The notes beneath the pieces are model-generated. The model saw only the letters and a program-made list of their open reading frames with translations. It did no database searches and was not told the origin of the DNA. A stretch of DNA of 64,000 bases, taken from the NCBI GenBank assembly GCA_951828515.1, contig OX639992.1:3760217-3824216 (forward strand), read 5' to 3'. Shown one piece after another: positions 26,163 to 36,351 of the stretch (the stretch's first letter is position 1; every line of letters begins with the position of its first letter). The translations under genes were made by a program, and so were the position numbers. Source of the stretch: an uncultured Poribacteria bacterium (GTDB taxonomy: Bacteria > Poribacteria > WGA-4E > WGA-3G).

Positions 26163-26957
26163 TTAATTTTGCCTTTCATCCGAGGTTCGATACATCTCCA
26201 AGATGATTTCAAGCATGTCGGGTGCTTTGGCGAGATAGCGCACCTTTGCTTCTTCTTTAATTTCGTTAGGGATATCGTGTAGTGCTTCTGCGATACCACC
26301 CGCAATCGAACCGAGAGTATCCGAATCGCCACCGAGAGAGACAGCGTTACGCACCGCATCTTCATAACTCTCTGATTCCAAAGCACACGTGACCGCCTGT
26401 GGGACTGTGCCTTGGCACGTCATATCGAAAGCATAATCCGGACGGATATCGTCTGCCGTTTGTGTCAGGTCGTAGCCGTACTCGGCAGTGATAGTCTCGC
26501 GGATACTTGTAGGACTTTCGCCTCGGAAGGCGAGATAGATGGCGTGAGTCGTCGCCCGAGCACCTTTTATACCTTCCGGATGGTCGTGACTAATAACGGT
26601 CACTTTGTCAGCCGCGACGAGTGCCGCATCCAAATCATCTCGGTTCAGAAACGCCGCTGGTGAGACGCGCATCGCCGCACCGTTACGGAAAGTGCAGTTC
26701 GGTGCATCCGTCTCAGCGTAAATCCAGTTTTTAAAGATTTGGCTAAAACCGCATTTTGGGTACCGTTTCCCCCACTTCCGCATCGTTTCCGCTGGCGATA
26801 GATCGTGTAAAAGAGTATCAGCGACAGCAGTCGTGCAAACCGAATCATCTGTGAAACGGCACTCCTCACCGAAAAAAGGGAAATCTTTGGTTTTAATCCG
26901 ACGATCCTTGGGTTCGTAGATTGATCCAACAATGTCTCCAATAATTGCACCCAGCAT
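26163..26957 (-). CDS. ADP-ribosylglycohydrolase family protein
   Basis: Likely removes ADP-ribose from proteins or small molecules using two magnesium ions. 264 residues. GAIIGDIVGSIYE at the N-terminus, FTDDS (metal ligands) near residue 34, and LGGDSDTLGSIAGGIAEALHD near residue 210 (second metal cluster) are the hallmark motifs of the DraG-like family. No ADP-ribosyltransferase is next to it. The UnbV gene starts about 100 bp downstream on the same strand, with an R1 copy between, so it is probably expressed separately. Confidence 0.92.
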   Translation of the reverse strand: MLGAIIGDIVGSIYEPKDRRIKTKDFPFFGEECRFTDDSVCTTAVADTLLHDLSPAETMRKWGKRYPKCGFSQIFKNWIYAETDAPNCTFRNGAAMRVSPAAFLNRDDLDAALVAADKVTVISHDHPEGIKGARATTHAIYLAFRGESPTSIRETITAEYGYDLTQTADDIRPDYAFDMTCQGTVPQAVTCALESESYEDAVRNAVSLGGDSDTLGSIAGGIAEALHDIPNEIKEEAKVRYLAKAPDMLEIILEMYRTSDERQN

Positions 26958-26979
26958 ATTCTGTCCCCCTAAAAAAACG

Positions 26980-27146
26980 CTGTAGGGCTGAGATACAGAG
27001 ACCTCGCCCTACAGGAACACACAATTAACTGTCAACTGTCAGGCGGATTTTTACCCAAAAAATCTTCCGATTCTCCGTCAGCATAAGAGCCGATGTTTAG
27101 CAAAAGCCTCGTTACTGACAACTGACAACCGACTGCCGATAACTAT
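26980..27146. repeat. short inverted repeat plus R2 copy
   Basis: CTGTAGGGC (26980-26988) and GCCCTACAG (27006-27014) form a 9-bp stem. An R2 copy then runs from TAACTGTCAACTGTC (about 27025) to TGACAACTGACAACCGACTG (near 27116). No gene. Confidence 0.65.
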
Positions 27147-27982
27147 TATCGCAGTGTGCGTTGTGCTTTGATCGTCGCCCATGTAGTGGTAAACTTATCT
27201 TGCGGTTCAACGCTCGTGACGGCACCAACATACTCAGCGAAATCGGATTCATCAAAAGCAGAGCCATAAACGATAACCTCGTCTATAATACCACCGAAGT
27301 AGTGGATATCTGTCCCTTCGCCATCTTCATCGTGAAAAACGGCGTTGGCGTTGACATGCCCGATGCCGATATCGTCACCGTGACCATAAAGTGCGCCGCC
27401 TTCTTCACTTGCGACGAGTTCGCCATTAACCCACATCTCGAATTTATCAGCTTCGACTTCGTCCTTAGCATCTCGGATAACCAAGGCGACGTGATACCAG
27501 ACCCCAGATTCTACTGGAGCCGAGGGCCACGCACCGTCCCAATTGTATTCTGCTCGGTTCCAACCGGCGACATAGACCTGTCCGTCAAAGACATTGATGA
27601 CGAGACCGCGTGTCCGTCCGCCTTCCTCATAAATCGTCTGCTTCTGTTCTGTGACACCCACATCTGTGCAGTTAAAGTAGCAGGCGATCGTCCGGTCAGT
27701 ATAGAAGTCGGGTTGTGCTAAGGTATTAATACCGACAGAATCAGGAAGCTTAACGCCATCATCTTCACCGTCAAAAAGCAGTGCTTTGCCAACGATACCG
27801 TCAACGACCTCGGGGTCTCCAACGATTGTTCCATCTAAGCCCTTTCCGGAGGTATCTGCGGCATCTCCATCGTCAAAATTCCAAACTCCCTCAGCAGTCG
27901 CCTCGTCTCGCGCAGCGTAAGTCGCTACAGCGATAAGCATGAGTAAAACACTCAATACACAGAAAAAACGATACTTCGCCAT
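27146..27982 (-). CDS. secreted LamG-like concanavalin-fold protein (paralogue 1)
   Basis: 278 residues. A signal peptide (MAKYRFFCVLSVLLMLIAVA) is followed by a single LamG/concanavalin-type jelly roll: WNFDDGDAADTSGKGLDG at the first strand, ALLFDGEDDGVKLPDS, TIACYFNCTD, WYHVALVIRDAKD, FEMWVNGELVASEEGG and FGGIIDEVIVYGSAFDE. This arrangement binds carbohydrate or calcium in many secreted proteins. The C-terminus (SVEPQDKFTTTWATIKAQR) is shared with the next gene upstream, a tandem duplicate 57 bp away. No catalytic motif is seen. Confidence 0.9.
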   Translation of the reverse strand: MAKYRFFCVLSVLLMLIAVATYAARDEATAEGVWNFDDGDAADTSGKGLDGTIVGDPEVVDGIVGKALLFDGEDDGVKLPDSVGINTLAQPDFYTDRTIACYFNCTDVGVTEQKQTIYEEGGRTRGLVINVFDGQVYVAGWNRAEYNWDGAWPSAPVESGVWYHVALVIRDAKDEVEADKFEMWVNGELVASEEGGALYGHGDDIGIGHVNANAVFHDEDGEGTDIHYFGGIIDEVIVYGSAFDESDFAEYVGAVTSVEPQDKFTTTWATIKAQRTLR

Positions 27983-28039
27983 TGTAGCAAATCTCCTCTA
28001 TAAATTGTTAGTGTTGAACCCCAATTTGTGGGGTTGAGA

Positions 28040-28873
28040 CTACTTTTCAGTACGTTGGGCTTTCAGAGCTGCCCAAGTCGTTGTGAATTTGCCTTGCGGT
28101 TCGACGCTCAAAGGTGCCGCGAGTTCTGCGAAATCGGCTTCGTCGAAAGCGGAACCATAGACAAGAACCTCATCGATTAAACCACCAAACCAATCAAGAT
28201 CGCTTCCACCGCCACCGCCATCATGGTAAACGGTGTTCTGATTGAGATGACCGATACCAATATCATCACCGTGCGCGTGGAGTTGACCGCCCTTTTCCTG
28301 GGCAATACGTTTGCCATCGAGCCACATCTCAAACTTTTTGCTCTCGACCTTATCCTTGGCATCGCGAATTACCAAGCCGACGTGGTACCACCGCTTTGAC
28401 TTAACGTCCGCGGAGGGCCAGGCACCGTTCCAGTTGTATTCGGCGCGATTCCAGCCGCCGGCGTAGACTTTATCGTCATGCACATAAAGTACTAAACCGC
28501 GTGTAGCACCGCCTTCTTCGAAGATTACTTGTTTCCGGTCTTTAACACCGACATCGTCGCAATTAAATAACGCCGCAACCGTTCTGTTCGTATACGGACC
28601 TCCAGTGTTGATATCAGCAGAATCCGGGAGTTTTATACCATCGCTTTTGCCGTTGAACTGCAACGCTTTTCCAGAGATACCATCAACGGCTTTCGGTTTT
28701 CCAGCGAAGTTGCCATCGAGTCCTTTCTTCGAGGTATCTTTGGCACTGCCATCGTTAAAGGTCCAGTTCGCAGCGACTGTTGCTTCATCTCGTTGGGCAT
28801 CTGTTGGAGCAATAGGTAATAACACGCCCAGCAACAGAACAATACAGATTGTAGAAATACATACTCGCATCAC
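28040..28873 (-). CDS. secreted LamG-like concanavalin-fold protein (paralogue 2)
   Basis: 277 residues, collinear with its neighbour at 27146: signal peptide (STICIVLLLGVLLPIAPTDA), WTFNDGSAKDTSKKGLDG, ALQFNGKSDGIKLPDS, WYHVGLVIRDAKD, FEMWLDGKRIAQEKGG, WFGGLIDEVLVYGSAFDEAD and the SVEPQGKFTTTWAALKAQR tail. The two genes are an old tandem duplication, diverged throughout but with identical domain order. Probably co-transcribed, this copy first. Ligand unknown. Confidence 0.9.
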   Translation of the reverse strand: MMRVCISTICIVLLLGVLLPIAPTDAQRDEATVAANWTFNDGSAKDTSKKGLDGNFAGKPKAVDGISGKALQFNGKSDGIKLPDSADINTGGPYTNRTVAALFNCDDVGVKDRKQVIFEEGGATRGLVLYVHDDKVYAGGWNRAEYNWNGAWPSADVKSKRWYHVGLVIRDAKDKVESKKFEMWLDGKRIAQEKGGQLHAHGDDIGIGHLNQNTVYHDGGGGGSDLDWFGGLIDEVLVYGSAFDEADFAELAAPLSVEPQGKFTTTWAALKAQRTEK

Positions 28874-29302
28874 TTTTATCCCCCCTAATTATTTGTCTCC
28901 TTTTTATATTTGCGGGTTAAGGTTTTGAGGTGGTGATATCCGTGCCTCAAGCTGCTGGCGCATAATACGCCTTTAATTGTTTTATTATTAAAAATTTCTA
29001 AAATTTTGTCAAACTAAAATTGGGATGTAAAGTTTATGACGTAAAGTGGCTTAAGAGTTGGGAATCGGAGTTCCCTTCTACAAGAACCCTCGGTAGGCGC
29101 GATCTCTGAGTCGCGACCTTTAGCAAAATATCTACACATCCTTTGCCTGCGCCTTGATTTGTTTTTTTGCTTATGCTATTATCATATCAGGAACTCTAAG
29201 GGAAATGCATAAAATACCCAAGCACAAACACCTTCAATTTTTTAGTTTTGAAATGGAGCACTTACGGACGTATACCATCCATAGAAAAGGAGATACATCT
29301 AA
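28874..29302. promoter_or_regulatory. divergent intergenic region with a promoter for the LRR operon
   Basis: 429 bp. On the plus strand TTGATT (29154-29159), 17-nt spacer, TATTAT (29177-29182) is a good sigma-70-type promoter, giving a 5' untranslated region of about 115 nt. Small palindromes (GGGAATCGGAGTTCCC near 29059, recurring near 63164 on the other strand) lie upstream. No gene. Confidence 0.55.
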
Positions 29303-31573
29303 ATGCAACTCACCAAAACACAACACATTTTCATTTGCACGCTCATATCCTGCACATTACTCTTAACCCCCCTTTCAACCTCAGCACAAACGGTTAACAT
29401 CCCTGACGCAAACCTACGCGAGGCAATTAATGAAGTACTCGGCAAAACACCAAATGCTCGAATCACAGCGACTGAGATGCAGAGGTTAACCCTGCTCCAT
29501 GCGAATAACAGAGAAATCAGTGATTTGACGGGACTTGAGCATGCGAAAAATCTGGAGCGTATTCAACTTAATAACAACTTGATATCCGATATATCCCCCC
29601 TCGCGGGATTAATTGGATTACGCGGCGTAGAACTGAACGGTAATGTAATATCCGATATATCACCGCTTAAAGGCTTAGTCAACTTAGATGGGTTGCATAT
29701 TGCGCATAACTTGGTATCCGACCTATCCGCTCTCAAAGACCTAACCAACTTGAGACGGACAAATCTCGGTCATAACGCTATATCCGACCTATCTCCCCTC
29801 TCGGGTTTAATAAAACTCGAATGGATAGCAATGACTGATATTCCACTGGCAGATCTGTCCCCTCTCGCTGGATTAGTTAACCTGCGGAATTATCATTCCT
29901 GGGGCACACCTATAGTAAACCTTTCCGCCTTAGCGGGTTTACCGAAACTAAGAGAGATAAATGTTTGCGGTGGGGACCTATCTGATATCTCCGCTTTGGC
30001 ACGTGCGACAGGTTTAAAAGAATTGTATCTTGCTGGTAACGAGATCTCGGACCTCTCAGCGTTGGAGAGTTTAACTGGCTTAACGCGCCTAAGTCTTAAA
30101 CATAACGAAGCATCCGATCTATCACCTCTTGAAGGGTTAAGCAACCTCACATGGTTAGAAGTACGCGATAACGCAATATCGGACATATCCCCGCTTGCAG
30201 GGTTAAATAATTTGACCTGGATAGACCTTAGTGAGAATGCGATAACGGACGTATCCTCGCTTTCATCTTTGCCTAACTTGACCTGGATGGGACTTACTGA
30301 AAATCCCATATCAGACGTATCGAGCTTTGAAAGGTTTTCTGAGGAGACATCTATCTCGCACTCGAATTTCATTAACTCCGCTTTCCCAGAAGCCGGTCCA
30401 AAAATAGAGGGACCGTGGTTATGGGCAATCGTCCCAGGATCACGTCTTGACAATAACACAGATTTGTTAGCAAAAGCGAGTGGTGGTGCCGCAACGGAGG
30501 TGAAAGTTGCCACTTTTGGGGCAACTGAAGGGAAGCCTATCGGAGAAGGCAAGTGGAGGGCCCACAGGCTCTTCCCTACGGGTGGGGATAACCTTAACGA
30601 AATGACAGATGCCCTCGGCTGGGGGTCAGGTTCAGAGATATACGACCATGTTGTTTATGGTTCTGTCACGTTGAATTCGCCGCGAGAACAGGACACAATA
30701 ATGCTTGTCGGGAGCGATGATGAGGTAAAAGTCTGGCTCAATGGTGAGTTAGTTCACTATAATCCGGTACTCCGAGGAGCAGGTGATTTCCAAGATGCAT
30801 TCCCCGTCACACTGAAGAAGGGTGTAAATGTGTTATTAGTCGCTGTTGACAATCGAGGACATGGTGCCTTTAGCGGTTTTTTCGGTTTCGCAAAGGACAC
30901 CGACTATACAGTGAATCCTCCTGAGAAAAAAGTTGTGGTAACAACGCCCGCATGGGACGTGAATAGGGATGGACAGACAAATATTCTGGATCTGATTCTG
31001 GTAGGGCAAGATATGGCAAGGAATAGACCTACTAACACACGTACCGATGTAAACAAAGATGGGAGACGCAATATCTCAGACCTTGTCCTTATCGCACAAC
31101 ACCTCGGCGAACTCAGCGGCATTTCTGCTGCGCCTTCTGCACTTGTGATCGGCAATATAAGATTAGATCCAGCAATGATACGCGGATGGATAGCGCAGGC
31201 ACAGATTGAAAACGATGGATCGCTTGCTTTTCAACAAGGTATCGCCAATCTCGAACGCCTTTTAGCATTGATGACTCCGCGTGAGACACAATTGCTTGCA
31301 AACTACCCAAACCCCTTTAACCCAGAGACATGGATACCGTATCAGCTGTCTGAATCCACCGAAGTTACAGTGCGTATCTATGAGATAAGTGGGGTTTTGG
31401 TTCGGACGTTGCATCTCGGGCATCAGCTGGCAGGCATCTACCAGTCACGGAGTCGTGCGGCGTATTGGGATGGCAAGAATGAACTCGGTGAACCTGTGGC
31501 GAGTGGCATCTATTTCTATACACTCACCGCAGGTGATTTCATCGGAACGCGAAAAATGTTAATAATGAAATAA
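29303..31573 (+). CDS. secreted LRR-dockerin protein with sorting domain (pair 1, short)
   Basis: 756 residues. Signal peptide (TLISCTLLLTPLSTSAQ) to about 29; IPDANLREAINEVLGK cap and about thirteen 22-residue internalin-type LRRs (LxxLxxLxxNxISDISPL) to about 345; a beta-sandwich region starting GPWLWAIVP and containing VGSDDEVKVWLNGELVH (about 370-540); a type I dockerin with two calcium loops (DVNRDGQTNILDL, DVNKDGRRNISDL; about 553-610); then NYPNPFNPETWIPYQL and a FlgD-like domain ending TRKMLIMK. The dockerin suggests docking to a cohesin, present in the next gene. The ribosome binding site is AAAAGGAG. First of four genes separated by 54-63 bp. Confidence 0.93.
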   Translation: MQLTKTQHIFICTLISCTLLLTPLSTSAQTVNIPDANLREAINEVLGKTPNARITATEMQRLTLLHANNREISDLTGLEHAKNLERIQLNNNLISDISPLAGLIGLRGVELNGNVISDISPLKGLVNLDGLHIAHNLVSDLSALKDLTNLRRTNLGHNAISDLSPLSGLIKLEWIAMTDIPLADLSPLAGLVNLRNYHSWGTPIVNLSALAGLPKLREINVCGGDLSDISALARATGLKELYLAGNEISDLSALESLTGLTRLSLKHNEASDLSPLEGLSNLTWLEVRDNAISDISPLAGLNNLTWIDLSENAITDVSSLSSLPNLTWMGLTENPISDVSSFERFSEETSISHSNFINSAFPEAGPKIEGPWLWAIVPGSRLDNNTDLLAKASGGAATEVKVATFGATEGKPIGEGKWRAHRLFPTGGDNLNEMTDALGWGSGSEIYDHVVYGSVTLNSPREQDTIMLVGSDDEVKVWLNGELVHYNPVLRGAGDFQDAFPVTLKKGVNVLLVAVDNRGHGAFSGFFGFAKDTDYTVNPPEKKVVVTTPAWDVNRDGQTNILDLILVGQDMARNRPTNTRTDVNKDGRRNISDLVLIAQHLGELSGISAAPSALVIGNIRLDPAMIRGWIAQAQIENDGSLAFQQGIANLERLLALMTPRETQLLANYPNPFNPETWIPYQLSESTEVTVRIYEISGVLVRTLHLGHQLAGIYQSRSRAAYWDGKNELGEPVASGIYFYTLTAGDFIGTRKMLIMK

Positions 31574-31636
31574 GGACTTACTATCCAAAGATATTGAGAG
31601 TCCAACTCGCTTCTACAAAAACGGGGAGAAAGATAC

Positions 31637-34600
31637 ATGAAGAATGTCATCAAAATTAGTTTTATATTAACATTAGCGTTTATTCTGGGATATCAGACTG
31701 CCGAGGCACAGCAGAATCCCGCACAAGAGGCATATCTTATCTTTGAACAAAGTTGCTTTGATTGCCACGGACCCCACGGTGCTTTCACTGAACAATTCGT
31801 CATTGAATCGGCATCACAGTTGGTTGCTACCGGCGCAGTTGTGCGAGAGAAACCTGCCGCATCCGAACTCTATCGGCGACTGCTTGAAAATGATCCAGCG
31901 AAACGGATGCCTTTGGGACAAGACCCACTTCCCGTTGAAGCGATTCTGACCATCGGTAATTGGATTCAAGCAGGCGCGCCGAGTTGGGACATCCAACGGG
32001 ATGTTGACTTCATTACGATGGACACAATGCTCGACACGATCAAGAAGCATGTCGAATCACTGCCGAGGTTTAATCGTCCCTTCGCTCGCTACTTTACGAC
32101 GACGCATCTCTATAACGCTGGTGAAAGTCAAGAAACACTTCGTGCCTATCAGCTTGCACTTTCAAAACTCGTAAACAGTTTATCTTGGGGATCTGAAATC
32201 ATCAAACCCCAACCCATTGATCCCAGAAAAACTATTTTCTATATCGACCTCCGTCGCTACGAGTGGGATGTCAGAAACGATGCATGGACACAGATCGAAC
32301 AGGAGTATCCCTATGGCATTGAGTTTGATTCGGACACACAGGCAGGACTACGTGCGAAACTAACGTCCCTCCGTCAACAGATGGAATGCGAGGTGCCGTT
32401 TGTGCATGTTGACTGGTTCCTCGCAACTGCCTCACTACCACCGCTCTACCACGATATTCTGGATCTTCCAGAGACAGATCGTGAACTGGAAAGAGATCTG
32501 GGGATAGATGTCGCAAGAAATCTCCAAAGCGCGCAGGGGTTTCGCGTCTGGCGTGCGGGGCTCAACGATTCAGGCGTCTCAAAAAATAATCGAGTTGTCG
32601 AACGCCACACATCTCAACACGGTGCGTATTGGAAAAGTTACGATTTTGCCGGAAATGTCGGTGTGCAGAATATCTTTGACCATCCGCTGACATTTAGGCA
32701 TGACGGTGGTGAGATCGTCTTTAATCTCCCTAACGGGTTGCAGGCATACTATATCTCCGACGCATCGGGCACCCGCCTTGATGAAGCACCAACACGGATC
32801 GTCTCCAACCCCGATGAGAGAGATGGCATCGTCCGAAACGGCATCTCTTGTATCGGTTGCCATACAGAAGGGATGAAGACATTTGAAGATGGCGTGCGTG
32901 AGGTTTTCACAAAGGCACCAGACGGACTTGCCAAAGTGCAGGTATTGCGTCTATATGTAGAAAAAGCAAAAATGGACGAACTTGTGAGCGAGGATACAGA
33001 ACGTTACAGACGAGCCCTTGAAGCGACAGGGGGTGTTTTTGGTGGGATTGAACCGGTGTATCGGTTCTATAAGGCGTTTGAAGGACCCGTGGATGCGGCA
33101 CATGCGGCTGCGGCTGTGGGTTTAGAGGCGGAAGTCTTCCTCACAGAGATTCGTAGAAAGCCGAGTTTACAGCGTCTGGGTTTGCGAACATTGGAGAGCG
33201 CGAACGGTAACGTCAAACGCGATGCATGGACATCTAACTTTGCTGCGGTGATTTCTGCGCTGAACTCCCCGGATAGCGTCGGACCAAGACCAGTTGTCCC
33301 TGTGGATGACCTGAGTCCGAGTGATTTGATTCCGATTCCAGACATAAACCTTCGCGCTGCGGTTGAATCGGCACTCGGCAAACCGGCAGGTGCATTGATT
33401 ACAGCGGCGGATATGGCAAGATTGGAGCGTCTTGAAGCAGATGAAGCTGGGATTGTCAGTTTAACAGGACTTGAAGCAGCAACGAACCTTGAACGTATAG
33501 AATTTCGTCTTAATGCGATATCCGATCTCACCCCGTTGGCGAGATTAACACGACTGAATAATATCAAGCTGCGCGGGAACAGAATCACTGACGTGTCACC
33601 GCTCGCAGGTCTAATCAACGTAGACTGGCTTGGGCTTGAGGAAAACCAAATAACCGATTTGTCCCCATTGAAAGGTTTAACAAAATTAAACGGGATAGGG
33701 ATTTCGGGTAATCCAGTATCGAACGTGTTGCCCCTTGCGAGTCTGACGAGTCTGGCAGGCATAGCCGCTGGGAGGACGCTTATCTCAGATTTTTCGTCCT
33801 TAGCAAAACTACCCAGACTGCGATGGATAGAGTTTGGTGGCGATCGATCTATATCAAAGATTCCCTCTCTAAAGGGATTAAAAACACTGAGACGACTGAA
33901 CATTGATCACTGCAGTATTAAAGATCTTTCCGCTTTGGCGGAATTAACGCAGTTGCAGGAACTAGCATTCGTAAATAACTCGATATCGGACGTGTCGCCA
34001 TTGAGAAACCTAAAAAACTTGGAACATCTGAATCTCGGTGCCAACGTCATCTCCGACGTATCTCCGCTTGCGGGGTTAACCAAGTTGAAGGGGTTATACC
34101 TTGAAAACAACGTCATATCGGATGTATCGCCCCTTGCGGGACTAAAGAATTTGGAACGACTCGACCTCCGTAACAACGCAATATCCGACTTTTCACCTTT
34201 AGACGGATTGCCCGAAGAGACTATTATCCGAATGGAAGGCAATTCGGGTTCTGTTGTAAGAAGAGGGGCGAGGAAAATAGTGGGACCATGGCTATGGATG
34301 ATTGCACCAACAGGTGGCAGGTCCGGTGCTGAGGCTGTTAATTCTCGGATAGATTTCCTTTCACAAGCGAGTGGCGGTGCTGTAACAGAATTGAAGATTG
34401 CAAGCCAGGGCGCAACAGCAGGAAACTCTGTTGGAAATAAAGCGTGGATGGTCGGGACACTTTCTCCTGAAGGAGGCAATAACATTAATGAGATGGTGAA
34501 TGATACTGGTTTGGGATCAGGCAATGTAGACCATCATGTTGCCTATGGTTCGGTTAACTTGAATTCGCCCCGGGAGCAAAAAACAAAAATGCTTGTCGGC

Positions 34601-36295
34601 AGCGATGATGCTGTCAAGGTTTGGCTCAATGGCAGTTTAGTGCACAACAATCCTGTGGACCGAGGAGCCAACGATTTCCAAGATCAGTTTTCTGTTACTT
34701 TGAAAAAGGGAACAAATATCTTATTAATTGCTGTTTACGAGGCGCGAGGCGGGTGGAGCGGCTTTTTTGGGTTTGAAACTGGTACAGAATATACAGTATT
34801 AACCCCCAGTGAGCGATTCTCCTTGTCTATAGGAACAACGCAGGTTGGACTCGGTGATACTTTCACCCTCCGTCTCAGTGCAGACAATATAACCGATTTA
34901 GCGGGCTGGCAAACTGATATTACCTTTGATCCGAATGTACTAAAAGCAAACAGCGTGAACGAGGGCAACTTTCTGAAGCAGAAGGGTGGACGCACCCACT
35001 TTCGGGAAGGCACGATTGATAATCAAAAAGGGAATATCGCCAGTGTAAGTTCGACGCGGACCTCCCAAGGTGGGGCAGATGGTGAAGGCACATTGTTGTC
35101 CGTCACGTTCATGGCAAAGGCTACCGGAAAAACTCGAGTGTCCCTACGTGGGTTTCACGCAGGTTCCAGTGTTGGTAAGACAATTCCGTCTCGTGCTCTT
35201 GATGTAATTATGACTATCGGAACTCCTTCTGTTTCGGATGTGAGTGATAACCTGTTTGCCCTTTCTGCCGATACGTCGCCTGTCAATTCTGGTGGTTCCT
35301 TTACCCTTCGTCTTAGTGCAGAAGATATTGTCGATTTAGCAGGCTGGCAAACTGATATTACCTTTGATCCTGCTGTGCTTGAAGCGGTTAAGGTTAACGA
35401 AGGTGATTTTCTGAAAGCAGGGGGTGAAGGCAGTTTCTTTTTGAGAGGCACAATTGATAATACAGCGGGTAAAATTACAGGAGTCAGTGCCGCGCGACTC
35501 ACCGGAGGGGTCAACGGCACAGGTAGGTTGCTGTCGGTCACATTCACTGCGAAGGCTGTTGGAGAAACCCGAGTGACATTTAGCAACTTCCAAGCTGGGA
35601 ACAGGAGGAGTGAAGTAATCCCTGCAAACACGCCCGAAATTATCGTTACTATTGAAGACAGCGCGTTTCCTGCGTGGGATATAAATCAGGACGGTCACGT
35701 AAACGTTCTGGATCTAATTCAGGTCGCACAACACTTTGGTTCAACTGTATCTGCGAATCACAAATCTGACATGAATGGCGATGGTGTTATTAACGTTTTA
35801 GACCTGATCACTGTGGCACAACACTTAGGTGAGTCAACAACTTCAGCGTCTCCTATTATCGTTGCGATGGATAACATAGAGGGCTTGGATGCTACGATGA
35901 TACAGACATGGATAGAACGTGCGCAGGTTGAAAATGATGGCTCCATTGCCTTCCGGCAGGCGATTGCCAACCTTGAGCAACTTTTAGCGTTATTTGTCCC
36001 AGAGGAAACGGTTTTACTTCACAACTACCCGAATCCCTTTAACCCAGAGACATGGATACCGTACCACCTTGCGGAACCTGCGGAAGTCACGTTCCGTATC
36101 TATGCTGCGAGTGGTGTTTTAGTTCGGACGTTGGCATTGGGGTATCAACCGGCTGGCATCTATGAGTATCGGAGTCGTGCGGCATATTGGGACGGGAAAA
36201 ACGCAGTGGGTGAGTCAGTCGCAAGCGGAGTCTATTTTTATACACTCACCGCTGGCGATTTCACGGCTACCGGAAAAATGCTGATAATGAAATAA
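31637..36295 (+). CDS. giant dihaem-cytochrome / LRR / double-cohesin / dockerin surface protein (pair 1, long)
   Basis: 1552 residues. Signal peptide to about 24; CFDCH haem motif at 40-44 in a planctomycete-type cytochrome domain; a conserved region with IFNLPNGLQAYYISDASG and a second haem motif CIGCH at 405-409; an internalin-type LRR array from IPDINLRAAVESALGK (about 567) to 862; a GPWLW beta-sandwich region (about 880-1050); two cohesin-like domains (about 1059-1193 and 1205-1340, each with DLAGWQTDITFDP); a dockerin (DINQDGHVNVLDL, DMNGDGVINVLDL; about 1343-1400); and the NYPNPFNPETWIPYHL sorting domain from about 1459. Cohesin and dockerin in one chain could allow head-to-tail assembly. 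Ribosome binding site GGGGAGAAAG. Confidence 0.92.
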   Translation: MKNVIKISFILTLAFILGYQTAEAQQNPAQEAYLIFEQSCFDCHGPHGAFTEQFVIESASQLVATGAVVREKPAASELYRRLLENDPAKRMPLGQDPLPVEAILTIGNWIQAGAPSWDIQRDVDFITMDTMLDTIKKHVESLPRFNRPFARYFTTTHLYNAGESQETLRAYQLALSKLVNSLSWGSEIIKPQPIDPRKTIFYIDLRRYEWDVRNDAWTQIEQEYPYGIEFDSDTQAGLRAKLTSLRQQMECEVPFVHVDWFLATASLPPLYHDILDLPETDRELERDLGIDVARNLQSAQGFRVWRAGLNDSGVSKNNRVVERHTSQHGAYWKSYDFAGNVGVQNIFDHPLTFRHDGGEIVFNLPNGLQAYYISDASGTRLDEAPTRIVSNPDERDGIVRNGISCIGCHTEGMKTFEDGVREVFTKAPDGLAKVQVLRLYVEKAKMDELVSEDTERYRRALEATGGVFGGIEPVYRFYKAFEGPVDAAHAAAAVGLEAEVFLTEIRRKPSLQRLGLRTLESANGNVKRDAWTSNFAAVISALNSPDSVGPRPVVPVDDLSPSDLIPIPDINLRAAVESALGKPAGALITAADMARLERLEADEAGIVSLTGLEAATNLERIEFRLNAISDLTPLARLTRLNNIKLRGNRITDVSPLAGLINVDWLGLEENQITDLSPLKGLTKLNGIGISGNPVSNVLPLASLTSLAGIAAGRTLISDFSSLAKLPRLRWIEFGGDRSISKIPSLKGLKTLRRLNIDHCSIKDLSALAELTQLQELAFVNNSISDVSPLRNLKNLEHLNLGANVISDVSPLAGLTKLKGLYLENNVISDVSPLAGLKNLERLDLRNNAISDFSPLDGLPEETIIRMEGNSGSVVRRGARKIVGPWLWMIAPTGGRSGAEAVNSRIDFLSQASGGAVTELKIASQGATAGNSVGNKAWMVGTLSPEGGNNINEMVNDTGLGSGNVDHHVAYGSVNLNSPREQKTKMLVGSDDAVKVWLNGSLVHNNPVDRGANDFQDQFSVTLKKGTNILLIAVYEARGGWSGFFGFETGTEYTVLTPSERFSLSIGTTQVGLGDTFTLRLSADNITDLAGWQTDITFDPNVLKANSVNEGNFLKQKGGRTHFREGTIDNQKGNIASVSSTRTSQGGADGEGTLLSVTFMAKATGKTRVSLRGFHAGSSVGKTIPSRALDVIMTIGTPSVSDVSDNLFALSADTSPVNSGGSFTLRLSAEDIVDLAGWQTDITFDPAVLEAVKVNEGDFLKAGGEGSFFLRGTIDNTAGKITGVSAARLTGGVNGTGRLLSVTFTAKAVGETRVTFSNFQAGNRRSEVIPANTPEIIVTIEDSAFPAWDINQDGHVNVLDLIQVAQHFGSTVSANHKSDMNGDGVINVLDLITVAQHLGESTTSASPIIVAMDNIEGLDATMIQTWIERAQVENDGSIAFRQAIANLEQLLALFVPEETVLLHNYPNPFNPETWIPYHLAEPAEVTFRIYAASGVLVRTLALGYQPAGIYEYRSRAAYWDGKNAVGESVASGVYFYTLTAGDFTATGKMLIMK

Positions 36296-36351
36296 TTTCC
36301 TGCTGTATTTGAAAATCACTCCAGTGAGAACTATAAAAGGAGATAGCCTGA

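Noticed and set aside
32749-33903. Long minus-strand frames opposite the haem/LRR genes (up to 278 residues)
   Set aside because: Serine- and arginine-rich antisense shadows of LRR codons; the plus-strand genes have signals, motifs and ribosome binding sites.
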